A DNA stretch of 28,343 nucleotides from JAAYTD01 sp964472015 (GCA_964472015.1 CAYYIP010000023.1:1-28343), one strand, 5' to 3'; shown: positions 8,963 to 18,259, counted from the stretch's first letter. Numbers and translations: made by a program. The notes: generated from the letters alone by a model not told the origin.

Positions 8963-8970
8963 CAAAGATA
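8963..8970 (-). promoter_or_regulatory. Possible -7 promoter box for acpS
   Basis: TATCTTTG on the minus strand fits TAnnTTTG and lies about 89 bases before the acpS ATG. No matching -33 TTTG was found at the usual spacing, so this is a weak candidate. Confidence 0.25.
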
Positions 8971-9044
8971 TAAAAATAAGAAAAAATAATTATAATGTTT
9001 TAAAAAATTTTGTTTTTACAAAAATATGTTTTATTTTACATAAT

Positions 9045-9085
9045 TTGATTAATGAAATCAAGTTAACTAATTAAGTTAATTAATT
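9045..9085 (+). promoter_or_regulatory. Direct and inverted repeats upstream of tyrosine phenol-lyase
   Basis: A 13-base direct repeat, AAGTTAACTAATT (9060-9072) then AAGTTAATTAATT (9073-9085), lies 38-64 bases before the start codon. It is immediately preceded by the inverted repeat TTGATT-AATGA-AATCAA. The placement suits an operator controlling the gene, perhaps in response to tyrosine. AT-rich sequence makes chance repeats more likely. Confidence 0.35.
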
Positions 9086-9123
9086 GTTTTATTTAGTAAT
9101 TAATTTTTCTTTAAGGGTATAAA

Positions 9124-10509
9124 ATGGCTCTTACAAATAATATAATGGCTGAACCATATAAAATAAAAATGGTTGAACCATTAAAAATAACAACAAAAAA
9201 ATATCGCGAAAAAGCGATGAAAGAAGCCGGTTATAACACATTCTTATTACGTAGTGAAGATGTTTACATTGATTTGTTAACAGACTCAGGTACCAATGCA
9301 ATGAGTGAATATCAATGGGCAGGTTTGATGATCGGCGATGAAGCCTATGCAGGTAGTAAAAACTATTATTTCTTGGTAGATGCTATGCAAGAATGTTTTG
9401 GTTATAAACATTTAGTACCAGCACACCAAGGGCGTGGTGCAGAACAATTAGTTTCTAAAGCACTTATAAAACCCGGTCAATATGTTCCCGGTAATATGTA
9501 TTTTACAACTACTCGAGAACACCAAGAATTAGCAGGCGGTAAATTTGTAGACGTTATTATAGACGAAGCACACGATCCAGATGCAATTCTTCCTTTTAAA
9601 GGTAATGTTGATTTAAACAAATTTGAATCACTTATAAAAAAAGTTGGTGCAAAAAATATAGCATACATTACCGTTGGTGTTACTGTAAATATGGCAGGTG
9701 GCCAACCTGTTTCAATGGCAAACCTTAAAGCAGTTAGCAAATTAGCACATTCAAAAGGTATTAAAGTTGTTCTTGATGCTACTCGTGCAATGGAAAATGC
9801 TTATTTTATTAAAACAAGAGAAGAAGGTTATGCAAAAAAATCAGTAAAAGAGATATTAAGAGAAATGTGTAGTTATACTGATGCTGCTACTTGCTCTGGT
9901 AAAAAAGATTTCCATACAAATATTGGCGGTTTTGCAGCTTGTAATGACGATGATATGGCTACTACAATGAGAAGTATGGTAGTTCTCTATGAAGGTCTAC
10001 AAACTTATGGTGGAATGGCAGGACGTGATATGGAAGCAATGGCTCGCGGTATACTAGAAGCATGTCAAGATCACGTAATGGCTCATCGTGTTGGTCAAGT
10101 AAAATATCTTGGTGATAAATTACTCGATGCAGGTATACCTATAGTTAAACCTGTTGGTGGTCATGGTGTATTCGTTGATGCACGTAAATTCTATCCAAAA
10201 GTTCCACAAGAACAATACGTAGCACAATCTCTAGCCGCTGACCTATATATACATTCCGGAGTTAGAGCGATGGAACGTGGGATAGTTTCTGCAGGTAGAA
10301 ATCATGAAACAGGCGAAGAAAATCGTCCAAAACTAGAAACTATAAGATTAACAATCCCAAGACGAGTTTATACTCAATCTCATTTAGATGTTGTTGCAGA
10401 TGCTGTTATCGATCTATATAAACAACGAGATAAAGCAAAAGGATTAAAAATGGTTTATGAACCAAAATATTTACGTTTCTTCCAAGCAAGATTTGAAAAA
10501 TTACCATAA
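9124..10509 (+). CDS. tpl: Tyrosine phenol-lyase (beta-tyrosinase)
   Basis: A 461-residue PLP enzyme that splits L-tyrosine into phenol, pyruvate and ammonia. It resembles tryptophanase, but the positions that separate the two enzymes are all of the phenol-lyase type. With a constant offset of four from Citrobacter freundii Tpl, they are: T128 in FTTTR (Asp in tryptophanase); M383 and R385 in AMERG (Val and Ile in tryptophanase); and F452-F453 near the C-terminus. The PLP lysine is K261 in SGKKD, and Y75 in GDEAYAG and R408 in IRLTIPR are present. An AAGGG ribosome-binding site precedes the ATG, and a strong hairpin terminator follows. It stands alone as a single-gene unit. It is less AT-rich than its neighbours, consistent with high expression or acquisition. 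Confidence 0.93.
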   Translation: MALTNNIMAEPYKIKMVEPLKITTKKYREKAMKEAGYNTFLLRSEDVYIDLLTDSGTNAMSEYQWAGLMIGDEAYAGSKNYYFLVDAMQECFGYKHLVPAHQGRGAEQLVSKALIKPGQYVPGNMYFTTTREHQELAGGKFVDVIIDEAHDPDAILPFKGNVDLNKFESLIKKVGAKNIAYITVGVTVNMAGGQPVSMANLKAVSKLAHSKGIKVVLDATRAMENAYFIKTREEGYAKKSVKEILREMCSYTDAATCSGKKDFHTNIGGFAACNDDDMATTMRSMVVLYEGLQTYGGMAGRDMEAMARGILEACQDHVMAHRVGQVKYLGDKLLDAGIPIVKPVGGHGVFVDARKFYPKVPQEQYVAQSLAADLYIHSGVRAMERGIVSAGRNHETGEENRPKLETIRLTIPRRVYTQSHLDVVADAVIDLYKQRDKAKGLKMVYEPKYLRFFQARFEKLP

Positions 10510-10629
10510 TATTATATTTTATTTAATATATAAATATTACGAAATATTATAAATAATTACAAATCTTTTTGTATAAATAAATTATTAATTAATAAATTTT
10601 ATTTTAATAATTTAAAGTCATATAAAAAC

Positions 10630-10669
10630 ACAAAACAAAAAAGGTAACACAATACCTTTTTTGTTTTGT
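10630..10669 (+). terminator. Strong intrinsic terminator after tyrosine phenol-lyase
   Basis: Perfect inverted repeat of 16-17 bp: CAAAACAAAAAAGGTA (10631-10646), a 6-base loop ACACAA, then TACCTTTTTTGTTTTG (10653-10668). The A-run on one arm and T-run on the other would allow termination on both strands. It is 121 bases after the stop codon. Confidence 0.85.
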
Positions 10670-10885
10670 TATAATAAAATATAAAACTTACTATAATATA
10701 CAATTCTTATATCCTTTTATAAATTAAATAGACTATTAAAAATTTAATTTTTTATTATAATATAATTTTAATGTTATATTAAATTATATTTAAATTAAAT
10801 ATATTAAACTAATATCACATAAAATAAATTGTTATTTTTATAATTTATATATTACTTATAGATGTGTTATTTAATTTATTATTTA

Positions 10886-10916
10886 TTTGTAAACACATTA
10901 AAATTATGTATTTTTG
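10886..10916 (+). promoter_or_regulatory. Bacteroidota-type promoter of pepT
   Basis: TTTG at 10886-10889, exactly 19 bases, then TATTTTTG at 10909-10916 (TAnnTTTG). This is the Bacteroidota primary sigma factor consensus with the expected spacing. It lies 48 bases before the pepT ATG. It is the clearest promoter in the window and the best single clue to the phylum. Confidence 0.7.
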
Positions 10917-10964
10917 TAAAATATATTATAATTTAATAAATATCAACTAAATATAGAGAGCAAT

Positions 10965-12206
10965 ATGTCAGAAACAGTTTTAGAAAAACTTTTACGTTAT
11001 GTAAAAATTGATACTCAATCAGACGAAAATAGTGAAACAACTCCAAGTACAAAAAAACAATTTGACTTAGCAAAAATTTTATTAAAAGAATTAGAAGCTC
11101 TAGGAGTAAAAGATGCCGAATTAGATGAACATTGTTATTTATTTGCAACAATACCATCAAATTTACCATCAAATAAACAAGTACCTCAAATAGGATTCTT
11201 AGCTCACTTGGATACTTCGCCTGATGTTAGTGGCAAAGATGTTAACCCACAAATAATAAAAAATTATCAAGGTGGTGATATAGTTTTACCAGCAGATAAC
11301 AATGTTGTAATAAAAATGTCAGAAAATCCTATGTTATCTAAATGTATAGGACATACAATTGTAACCTCTGATGGTACAACATTACTCGGCTCCGATGACA
11401 AATCAGGTATAGCATCTATAATGCAATTAGTACAAACATTAAAAGAACATCCAGAAATTCTACACGGGAATATACGTATAGGATTTACTCCCGATGAAGA
11501 AATTGGACGCGGTACACAATGCTTTGATTTAAAAAAGTTTAACTGCCATTATGCTTATACAATAGATGGAGATATGCCGGGCGAATTAAATAAAGAAACA
11601 TTTAGTGCTGACTCTGCAACAATTACAATAACGGGACGAGATATTCATCCTGGTATGGCAAAAGATATAATGATTAATTCCATTCGTATTATGGGCGATA
11701 TAATTTCACGTTTACCAAAAAATATGGCGCCCGAAACTACACAAGGATATGAACCATTTATACATCCTCATACCGTTACTGGAAGCGTATTTAAATCACA
11801 AATAAAATTTATATTAAGAGATTTCAAAACAGAAGGATTAACAAAACAAAAAGAAATTCTAGAAAATATTATTTCAGAAGTTCAAGAAATTTATCCAAAA
11901 GCAAAAATAGAACTCGAAATAAAAGTACAATATAGAAATATGTACGATAGTTTAAGTGCAAATCATTCCGGCTGTGACTATTTGATGGAAGCTGCAAAAA
12001 GAGCAAATGTAGATCCTTATTGGTCTCCAATAAGAGGCGGTACAGATGGTTCAAGATTAACAGAAATGGGGTTACCAACACCTAACATATATACAGGTGG
12101 ACAAAATTTTCACTCTAGAACCGAATGGGTATCTATAAATGCACTAGAAAAAACAGTAGAAACACTTGTTAATTTAGTACAAATTTGGGTAGAAAAAACA
12201 AAGTAA
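10965..12206 (+). CDS. pepT: Peptidase T (tripeptide aminopeptidase)
   Basis: A 413-residue cytosolic M20 metallopeptidase that removes the N-terminal residue from tripeptides. The di-zinc site residues are visible: the His in GFLAHLDTSPDVSG, the Asp in LLGSDDKSG, Glu-Glu in TPDEEIG, Asp in TIDGD, and the C-terminal His in GGQNFHSRTEW. The RGGTDGSRL substrate-binding loop is also present. Length is normal. The ATG follows AGAGAG, and the upstream promoter is clear. The S41 protease gene begins 38 bases after the stop, so pepT may head an operon continuing to mlaD. Confidence 0.96.
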   Translation: MSETVLEKLLRYVKIDTQSDENSETTPSTKKQFDLAKILLKELEALGVKDAELDEHCYLFATIPSNLPSNKQVPQIGFLAHLDTSPDVSGKDVNPQIIKNYQGGDIVLPADNNVVIKMSENPMLSKCIGHTIVTSDGTTLLGSDDKSGIASIMQLVQTLKEHPEILHGNIRIGFTPDEEIGRGTQCFDLKKFNCHYAYTIDGDMPGELNKETFSADSATITITGRDIHPGMAKDIMINSIRIMGDIISRLPKNMAPETTQGYEPFIHPHTVTGSVFKSQIKFILRDFKTEGLTKQKEILENIISEVQEIYPKAKIELEIKVQYRNMYDSLSANHSGCDYLMEAAKRANVDPYWSPIRGGTDGSRLTEMGLPTPNIYTGGQNFHSRTEWVSINALEKTVETLVNLVQIWVEKTK

Positions 12207-12244
12207 ATAAAAAATCTATATTTAATTATAAATATATTATAAAT

Positions 12245-13945
12245 ATGAAACCGAAGAAATTTTATATAATAATATTTTGTTTCTTACTAGTATTGACACT
12301 TTCAAGTTGGCAGTCAAATAAACAATTTAGAACCGAACAAGCTTTTATAACATATGGAAATACTATAAAATCAATTCTAAATTATTATATAAATGAAGTC
12401 CCTATTGATACATTATTAAAAAATAGTATAGACGGAATGTTAATATCACTAGATCCTTATTCTAAGTATATGCATTCAGAAGAATTAGACGAAATAGAAA
12501 TTATAAAAAATGGGGAATATAAAGGATTAGGATTCTCTACGATAAATATAGATAGCCTATTAACTGTAATAAAAATAATACAAAATAGTCCTGCTCATAT
12601 AGCAGGACTACATATAGGTGATATTATATATAAAATAAATGATGAAATAATTACCGATAGCACAAATTTAGAAGTAAAAATAAAGGCAAGTGATAAAATT
12701 TCTTTGGTTGTATTAAGAAAAAAATTTAAGATATTTAATAGAGTCGATTCAACAAAAATCGATTCTATTGATATTTTTAATGAAACTAAAAATTATAATA
12801 TAGTACAAGATACATTAAAAATAAATATAGTAAAAAATGTTATAAAAATTCCATCTATCTCTCATTCTACACTGCTTGATAATAATATAGGATATATAAA
12901 AATAGATTTTTTCGCTAGCAAATGCAGCGATGAATTTATTAACAATTTTTATAAAATACAAACAAAAAGTAATAATAATTTAAGAGGATTAATAATAGAC
13001 TTACGTGATAATCCAGGCGGAATGTTAGAAGAAGCAATAAATATATCTAAATTTTTTATTCCTCAAAATACAAAACTATTAACAATAAAAGGAAGATATA
13101 AAGAATCTAATCACGAATTCATATCAAACTATATACCTATTGATACAAATTTACCAATAGCTATTTTAATAAATGAAAAAAGCGCAAGCGCAAGTGAATT
13201 ATTAGCAGGAATATTTCAAGATCTAGATAGAGGAGTTATAATCGGCTCAAACTCTTATGGAAAAGGATTAGTTCAATCTGTTTTTAACATATCTACATAT
13301 AATATGTTAAAATTAACAACAAGTAAATTTTATACACCATCAGGTAGAAATATACAAAAAATAGACTATGCTAAAAAAGATACTAATTTAAAACATAAAG
13401 AAATATATTATACTAAGAATGGTAGAATAATCAAAAATAGTAGCGGGATAATACCTGATATAAATTATAAAGATACTCAGTTAGAAAATATAATTTTAAC
13501 CTTAAAAGAAAATAATTTGTTTTTTAATTTCTCTATCCTATTATATGAAACAATAAATTCATTGAAAAATATAGAGTATAAAACTAATTATCAATTAGAT
13601 AATAATATCTATAATTTATTTGTTTTATATGTTACTAATCCTAAAAATATAGAAAAAATAGATGAAATTAAAAATTTAATAAAAATAAAAGAAACTTTTC
13701 CTGATAAAATCAATAATAATATAAACAGCTTAATAGAAGAAATAATTTTATATACAGAAAACTCTTTAAAAACAGATATTAAAATAAGGCAACAAGCCGA
13801 AAAACTATTAAATTTTGAACTGAACGCTAGATTTAATGATAATAAAACATTAAACAATGAATTATTTTTCTCGGTAAATATAATAGACTTAGCATCAAAT
13901 TTATTTTTATCAAACTCATATAAAAATATATTAAAAGCAAAATAA
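12245..13945 (+). CDS. S41-family C-terminal processing protease (CtpA/Prc-like)
   Basis: A secreted or membrane-anchored serine protease of about 566 residues that degrades or trims periplasmic proteins from the C-terminus. A hydrophobic signal segment follows the start (KFYIIIFCFLLVLTLS). A PDZ-like domain covers about 86-160 and holds GLGFSTI and the AHIAGLHIGDIIYKIN substrate-binding block. The protease core has DLRDNPGG, the catalytic serine in KSASASE (about S315) and the catalytic lysine in SYGKG (about K340), 25 residues apart as in Prc. The C-terminal 170 residues are lysine/asparagine-rich without known motifs. The frame also opens at an ATG at 12185 inside pepT. The ATG at 12245 is preferred because it starts directly at the signal peptide. 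It ends four bases before mlaF. Confidence 0.93.
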   Translation: MKPKKFYIIIFCFLLVLTLSSWQSNKQFRTEQAFITYGNTIKSILNYYINEVPIDTLLKNSIDGMLISLDPYSKYMHSEELDEIEIIKNGEYKGLGFSTINIDSLLTVIKIIQNSPAHIAGLHIGDIIYKINDEIITDSTNLEVKIKASDKISLVVLRKKFKIFNRVDSTKIDSIDIFNETKNYNIVQDTLKINIVKNVIKIPSISHSTLLDNNIGYIKIDFFASKCSDEFINNFYKIQTKSNNNLRGLIIDLRDNPGGMLEEAINISKFFIPQNTKLLTIKGRYKESNHEFISNYIPIDTNLPIAILINEKSASASELLAGIFQDLDRGVIIGSNSYGKGLVQSVFNISTYNMLKLTTSKFYTPSGRNIQKIDYAKKDTNLKHKEIYYTKNGRIIKNSSGIIPDINYKDTQLENIILTLKENNLFFNFSILLYETINSLKNIEYKTNYQLDNNIYNLFVLYVTNPKNIEKIDEIKNLIKIKETFPDKINNNINSLIEEIILYTENSLKTDIKIRQQAEKLLNFELNARFNDNKTLNNELFFSVNIIDLASNLFLSNSYKNILKAK

Positions 13946-13949
13946 AATA

Positions 13950-14708
13950 ATGAAAATAAATGAAGAACCAATAATAGAAGTAAAAAATTTAAAAGTTCAA
14001 TACAATAACCGACTTATACTAGAAAATATAAATTTTAGTATAAACAAAGGAGAAGTTTTTGTAATTGTTGGTAGAAGTGGCAGTGGAAAAAGTACTTTGC
14101 TAAAACAAATAATAGGATTAGAAACACCAACCGAAGGTACAATTATTATAAATGGCAAAAATTTAACTAAGGCAACAGATGATCAAAAAATTAATATTAT
14201 GTGTAAAAATGGTGTACTTTTTCAATTTAATGGTTTATTTGCTTCAATGTCAATAGGAGAAAATATAGAACTTATTTTAAGAAAATATACAAACTTATCA
14301 AACAATCAAATAAAAGAAGCTGTAGAATTAAAATTATCACTTGTAGGCTTGAGTGGATTTCAAAATTATAAACCGTCTGAAATTAGCGGCGGAATGAAAA
14401 AACGTGCAGCATTAGCTAGAGCAATGGCACTAGATCCTGAAATACTTTTCTTTGATGAACCGTCCTCAGGACTAGATCCAATAACTTCTGCTTCGCTAGA
14501 TGATTTAATAAAAGAATTAAACACAGCACTAAAAACTACAATGGTAATAGTAACACATGATTTATCAAGTATTTTATCTATATCTCATCATATAATAATG
14601 TTAGATTCTGATAAAAAAGGTATAATAGCAAGCGGAACACCTGATGAACTTGTTAATTATGAAACAAATAAAAAAGTATATAACTTCTTTAATAGAATAT
14701 TAGAATAA
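13950..14708 (+). CDS. mlaF: ABC transporter ATP-binding protein, MlaF type
   Basis: A 252-residue ATPase with Walker A GRSGSGKST (41-49), Q-loop around FQFNGLF, signature ISGGMKKR (145-152), Walker B ILFFDEP (165-171) and the H-loop in VTHDL. The GGMKKR signature form and the LFQFNGLFASMS segment are typical of MlaF/Ttg2A, which powers retrograde phospholipid transport between outer and inner membranes. It starts four bases after the S41 protease and is followed by the MCE-domain gene. The expected permease (mlaE) is not adjacent and must be encoded elsewhere. Confidence 0.92.
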   Translation: MKINEEPIIEVKNLKVQYNNRLILENINFSINKGEVFVIVGRSGSGKSTLLKQIIGLETPTEGTIIINGKNLTKATDDQKINIMCKNGVLFQFNGLFASMSIGENIELILRKYTNLSNNQIKEAVELKLSLVGLSGFQNYKPSEISGGMKKRAALARAMALDPEILFFDEPSSGLDPITSASLDDLIKELNTALKTTMVIVTHDLSSILSISHHIIMLDSDKKGIIASGTPDELVNYETNKKVYNFFNRILE

Positions 14709-14780
14709 TTTATATAAGAATATTAGAATATTAGAATAATTAGAAATTTTAATTTATCCATAAAATAATTTAAATATATT

Positions 14781-15746
14781 ATGAAAAATAAAAAAATAAG
14801 TAATTCTTTTTTAATCGGGATATTTGTATTATCTGGCATCATATTATTAGTCGGATTTATATTATGGATGGGTGCTACTCAATTTTTTAAAGAATATAAT
14901 TATTATGCAACATATTTTGATGAATCAGTACAGGGTTTAGAAACGGGCTCGTCAATAAAATATTTAGGTGTACCTTGTGGAATAGTAGATGCTATTGATG
15001 TAGCACCTGATGGGAAACTAGTAGAAGTTATAATGAAAATAGATAAAACAGTAAAAATAACTGATAATATAGGCGTACAATTAGAAATGGCGGGTTTAGC
15101 AGGTGGTAAATTTTTACAATTATATGAAGTAAAAAATAAAAAAAGCCAAAATAATATTGTAATTAATTTTACAGCAAAATATCCCGTTATTCACTCTGCA
15201 ACATCAAGCATAGGTGAAATTACTCTCGCTGCAAATCAAATAGTAAGTGATATTAGTAAAATATCTTGGCATAATATATCTAGTGAATTAGAAGAAACTT
15301 TATATGGAACAAATAAATTTTTAAATAATAAAGAATTATATTTAATTATATCAGATTTACATAAATCAACTAAAATATTAGCAGAAGTTTTAGAAAAATT
15401 TAATACATCGCCTGTTTTAAGTGATGCAAAAATAACTGTAGAATCGTTGAAAAAAAGTGCTGAAAATTTAACATTATTAACTGAAAATTTAAATAAAGAA
15501 TTAGAAGAAGCAAAAATATCAGAAAAAATAGATAAAATATATAACGGTTATGATACAACAGTAAAAAATATTAATTTATCAGTAAAAAATATTAGTAATA
15601 AAGCAGAATTTTCATTAATGGGAGTCAACTATTTATTACAAGATATTTCTATAACAAATAAAAATCTTAAAAAAACATTAAGAATGATAAATGATTCGCC
15701 GTATATACTTTTAACTGAACCTCCTGAAGAAGATAAGGTAAAGTAA
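14781..15746 (+). CDS. mlaD: MCE-domain lipid-binding protein, MlaD type
   Basis: A 321-residue protein with one N-terminal membrane helix (about 10-32). An MCE/MlaD domain follows (about 38-125), containing YFDESVQGLETGSSIKYLGVPCG and the AGLAGGKFLQL strand. The C-terminal 200 residues are helical and rich in Lys, Asn and Glu, probably forming the tunnel or coiled-coil part. Such proteins form hexameric rings that pass lipids between membranes, powered by MlaF/MlaE. The gene is 72 bases after mlaF on the same strand. A hairpin overlapping its last codons appears to end the transcript. Confidence 0.9.
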   Translation: MKNKKISNSFLIGIFVLSGIILLVGFILWMGATQFFKEYNYYATYFDESVQGLETGSSIKYLGVPCGIVDAIDVAPDGKLVEVIMKIDKTVKITDNIGVQLEMAGLAGGKFLQLYEVKNKKSQNNIVINFTAKYPVIHSATSSIGEITLAANQIVSDISKISWHNISSELEETLYGTNKFLNNKELYLIISDLHKSTKILAEVLEKFNTSPVLSDAKITVESLKKSAENLTLLTENLNKELEEAKISEKIDKIYNGYDTTVKNINLSVKNISNKAEFSLMGVNYLLQDISITNKNLKKTLRMINDSPYILLTEPPEEDKVK

Positions 15747-15761
15747 AATACTTTACTTTTA
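15739..15761 (+). terminator. Terminator overlapping the mlaD stop
   Basis: GTAAAGTA (15739-15746), a 3-base loop, then TACTTTAC (15750-15757), followed by TTTT. The left arm includes the mlaD stop codon. A short stem, but with the proper T tail for intrinsic termination. Confidence 0.6.
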
Positions 15762-15779
15762 ACAAATTTATATAAAAAT

Positions 15780-15831
15780 AAAACGCGTATGCAAAGCTTG
15801 TAAAAATACAAAAATGCTAGCATCGCGTTTT
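15780..15831. terminator. Compound hairpin between convergent genes
   Basis: Outer stem AAAACGCG...ATGC pairs with GCATCGCGTTTT (one bulged T). An inner stem TTGTA-AAAA-TACAA forms within it. It lies between mlaD (plus) and the GAF/GGDEF-like gene (minus), and the A/T-flanked arms could terminate transcription from either side. It is GC-richer than its surroundings. Confidence 0.6.
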
Positions 15832-15869
15832 ATAATTTTTAAAATTTATCTTTTTTCTCTGTTGCCATT

Positions 15870-15889
15870 TAAAAGAGCCTATAAGCTCT
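15870..15889 (-). terminator. Terminator of the GAF/GGDEF-like gene
   Basis: On the minus strand AGAGC (15889-15885), a 6-base loop and GCTCT (15878-15874) are followed by TTTT. It lies 31 bases after the gene's stop codon. The stem is short but correctly placed. Confidence 0.5.
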
Positions 15890-15919
15890 ATACTCAAATT
15901 GCTAAATGTATAGAATTAC

Positions 15920-18259
15920 TTAATTAAATATCTGAACAATATTACCACCTCTAGATTGTGCATGTTGTAGTGCATAACTAGCATTAGTTGTAAATGTTTC
16001 AAAATTATCTTTTTCCGTAGCAGTAACAATTCCTACACTAATAGTAATAAATATTTTTTCGCCATTTATTTCAATGTAATTAGTCGATATTTTATTTTTA
16101 AGTTCTTCCATAATATGCTTTAATTGTATAGCCTCTTTCTCTATACTAACAAGTCCAATAATATCATTAGTAACCTTGCCTATAGCATCATACGGTTTTA
16201 AATATTGACTACATTCATTTATTAAATAACTCAAAACTTTATTTTTTCTATTAACATCTTCAAATGCAGCATATTTATCAAGAGTAATTAAAGTTAATGT
16301 AAGTAACTGTTTAGTATCATTACATCTAATTAATTCTTCACTTATCTTCTCTTTTAGTCCCCTATTGTTGAGAATACCACTTTGTCTATCAATATTAGAA
16401 CTCCTATTATATAACTCAATAAGAGCAATTTTTTCATAAAATTCACCTGCCCGATTACATAAAGCTTCTAACAATTCAATTTCTATGCCACTAAGAATCT
16501 CTGAGCTTTTAGCTTCAATAAACAAAGCACCATAAGTATCTGTTAATGATTTTATAGGAATAGAAATAAAAGCACCATTAGGTAACGGTGTCTCAAATGA
16601 ATTAACACGAACAAAGTCTTTTTGAATTTTATCATCTAAACAAGAAAGAACTATATTTCTATTTTCTTTAATAGTTATACCTATTAAAGAATCATAAATA
16701 GGAATAGGAGTTGTAAAATATTTTTCGTCCGTATTATCTAGCGATTTATAATTACTAACATACCATTTTTTAGATTGCTCATCATATAAACAAATACCAC
16801 TAGAAGTAAAATCATACAATTGAACAATAATATCAAGAATAGTAGTACATACATTAGCAAAAGTAGACCCTTTTTCAGAAATAGTATCTGATAATTGATT
16901 CATTATTTCAATTGTCTTTTTAGTACTACCTAATTTTAATTGCTTAGTATAAGAAATAAATAAAATAGAAATTAAACGAGTAAACCAACCTAAAAGTTCA
17001 ACAGTTCCTTTATCATATGCATCTTTTAAATCAACATCAGCACACAAAATACCAAAAACACTATTTTCTAAAATAATAGGAACACCAATAAAAGAACTTG
17101 TACCAACCGGTCTATTATAATAAGGAATAAAATCTAACTCCGCCTCTGCCTTAATATTAGTTATAATCTCTGGTTTCCCCGTTTTTGCAATTCTAGTTAA
17201 TATATCATTCCCAAATGAAATTTTTTCTTTACTTATATATTCCTCATACTTAGTAAAATAAATATCAATTAATAAACTTTGCTTCTCAACATTAGTCCAA
17301 ATAATAGATACCGTATTTGCTTTGATAGTATTTTTTATTATAAGAAGAAATCTCTTAACAATAAAAGCATATTCTTCCATCGGTCCTTTGAAATTTTTAT
17401 TTTCTTCAAATAAAAACAAATTGGATAAATCTATTTTATCTAAGATAGTAGCTTTAGGTTTATCGATATGATCTTCTTTTTGATTCAATTGAACATCTTT
17501 TAATTCTTCCCGCCCATACTGAGCTGAAATATTTTGCGAAGATGAAACATCAATATTACTATTATAAGCAAATTCATTAGTATCTTTAATATTAGTAATA
17601 TCTTCAATGCTATCATCTTTAGCAATGCTATCGTCTTTAGCAATATTAGCATCTCCAATGCTATCGTCTTTAGTAATATTAGCATCTCCAATGCTATCGA
17701 TTTCTAATTTATCTTTTTGCTCTTCTATATCTGTAGGTTTTGATATTTTATCAAACATAACAAATTCATCATTTGAATTATTAAAAGTTTCACTTTTAAC
17801 CTCTTTTGGAGCTTTTTGTAAATCAAAGTTAATAGTAAACTCTTTTGACAAATTTGCACTATCTTTAATTCTATCATTATCCTGCATATCATTATAATCA
17901 TAATTAATAATAACAAACCCTTCATCGCCTCTAAATCCAACAAACTTTTCATCCATTTGATTTTCTGTAAAATTATCTATTATTGTCCTTTTAGCTTTTT
18001 CGTCAGAAATTATAGTTGTTTTTAATTTAGTAGCCGAAGATACTTTAAATTTTTCTTGATTTAAAGATGAGTAATTAAATTTAGTTAATATATCGTTAAT
18101 CAAACTTATAATTGATAACAAAATAATAAAAACACTAACTACTTTAATAGGAAAAATATCACTTGTAAAAAGGAAAATTATACCAATTACTATCGCTAAT
18201 AAAATAGCTATTTGCTTTACTCCTATCTGTTTGAAAATAGTTTTTAAAAGAAATTGCAT
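15920..18259 (-). CDS. Membrane sensor protein with two GAF domains and a degenerate GGDEF domain
   Basis: About 779 residues. Two membrane helices near the N-terminus are followed by a charged linker, which includes an 11-residue tandem repeat (GDANIAKDD type). Two GAF-like domains follow (roughly 280-440 and 450-620) and then a C-terminal GGDEF-fold domain. The catalytic GGDEF motif is replaced by KVTNDIIG (near residue 695). The flanking fold features remain (ISVGIVT, YALQHAQSRGGN), so diguanylate cyclase activity is unlikely and a binding or signalling role is inferred. The frame can be read from a TTG at 18298. The ATG at 18259 is preferred because GGAG lies 7 bases before it and a TAnnTTTG box lies 42 bases upstream. 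Confidence 0.8.
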   Translation of the reverse strand: MQFLLKTIFKQIGVKQIAILLAIVIGIIFLFTSDIFPIKVVSVFIILLSIISLINDILTKFNYSSLNQEKFKVSSATKLKTTIISDEKAKRTIIDNFTENQMDEKFVGFRGDEGFVIINYDYNDMQDNDRIKDSANLSKEFTINFDLQKAPKEVKSETFNNSNDEFVMFDKISKPTDIEEQKDKLEIDSIGDANITKDDSIGDANIAKDDSIAKDDSIEDITNIKDTNEFAYNSNIDVSSSQNISAQYGREELKDVQLNQKEDHIDKPKATILDKIDLSNLFLFEENKNFKGPMEEYAFIVKRFLLIIKNTIKANTVSIIWTNVEKQSLLIDIYFTKYEEYISKEKISFGNDILTRIAKTGKPEIITNIKAEAELDFIPYYNRPVGTSSFIGVPIILENSVFGILCADVDLKDAYDKGTVELLGWFTRLISILFISYTKQLKLGSTKKTIEIMNQLSDTISEKGSTFANVCTTILDIIVQLYDFTSSGICLYDEQSKKWYVSNYKSLDNTDEKYFTTPIPIYDSLIGITIKENRNIVLSCLDDKIQKDFVRVNSFETPLPNGAFISIPIKSLTDTYGALFIEAKSSEILSGIEIELLEALCNRAGEFYEKIALIELYNRSSNIDRQSGILNNRGLKEKISEELIRCNDTKQLLTLTLITLDKYAAFEDVNRKNKVLSYLINECSQYLKPYDAIGKVTNDIIGLVSIEKEAIQLKHIMEELKNKISTNYIEINGEKIFITISVGIVTATEKDNFETFTTNASYALQHAQSRGGNIVQIFN
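17606..17699 (-). repeat. 33-bp in-frame tandem repeat in the GAF/GGDEF-like gene
   Basis: Two near-perfect 33-bp units (17624-17656 and 17657-17689) are flanked by partial units. They encode an 11-residue repeat of the form GDANI(A/T)KDDSI in the acidic linker after the membrane helices. The units are nearly identical at DNA level, which suggests recent slippage. Length variation between strains is likely. Confidence 0.85.

Noticed and set aside
9124..10509. Tryptophanase (tnaA)
   Set aside because: The substrate-specific positions (T128, M383, R385, F452-F453) match tyrosine phenol-lyase, not tryptophanase.
12185..12244. Upstream ATG start of the S41 protease overlapping pepT
   Set aside because: It would place 20 basic residues before the signal peptide. 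The ATG at 12245 starts directly at it.
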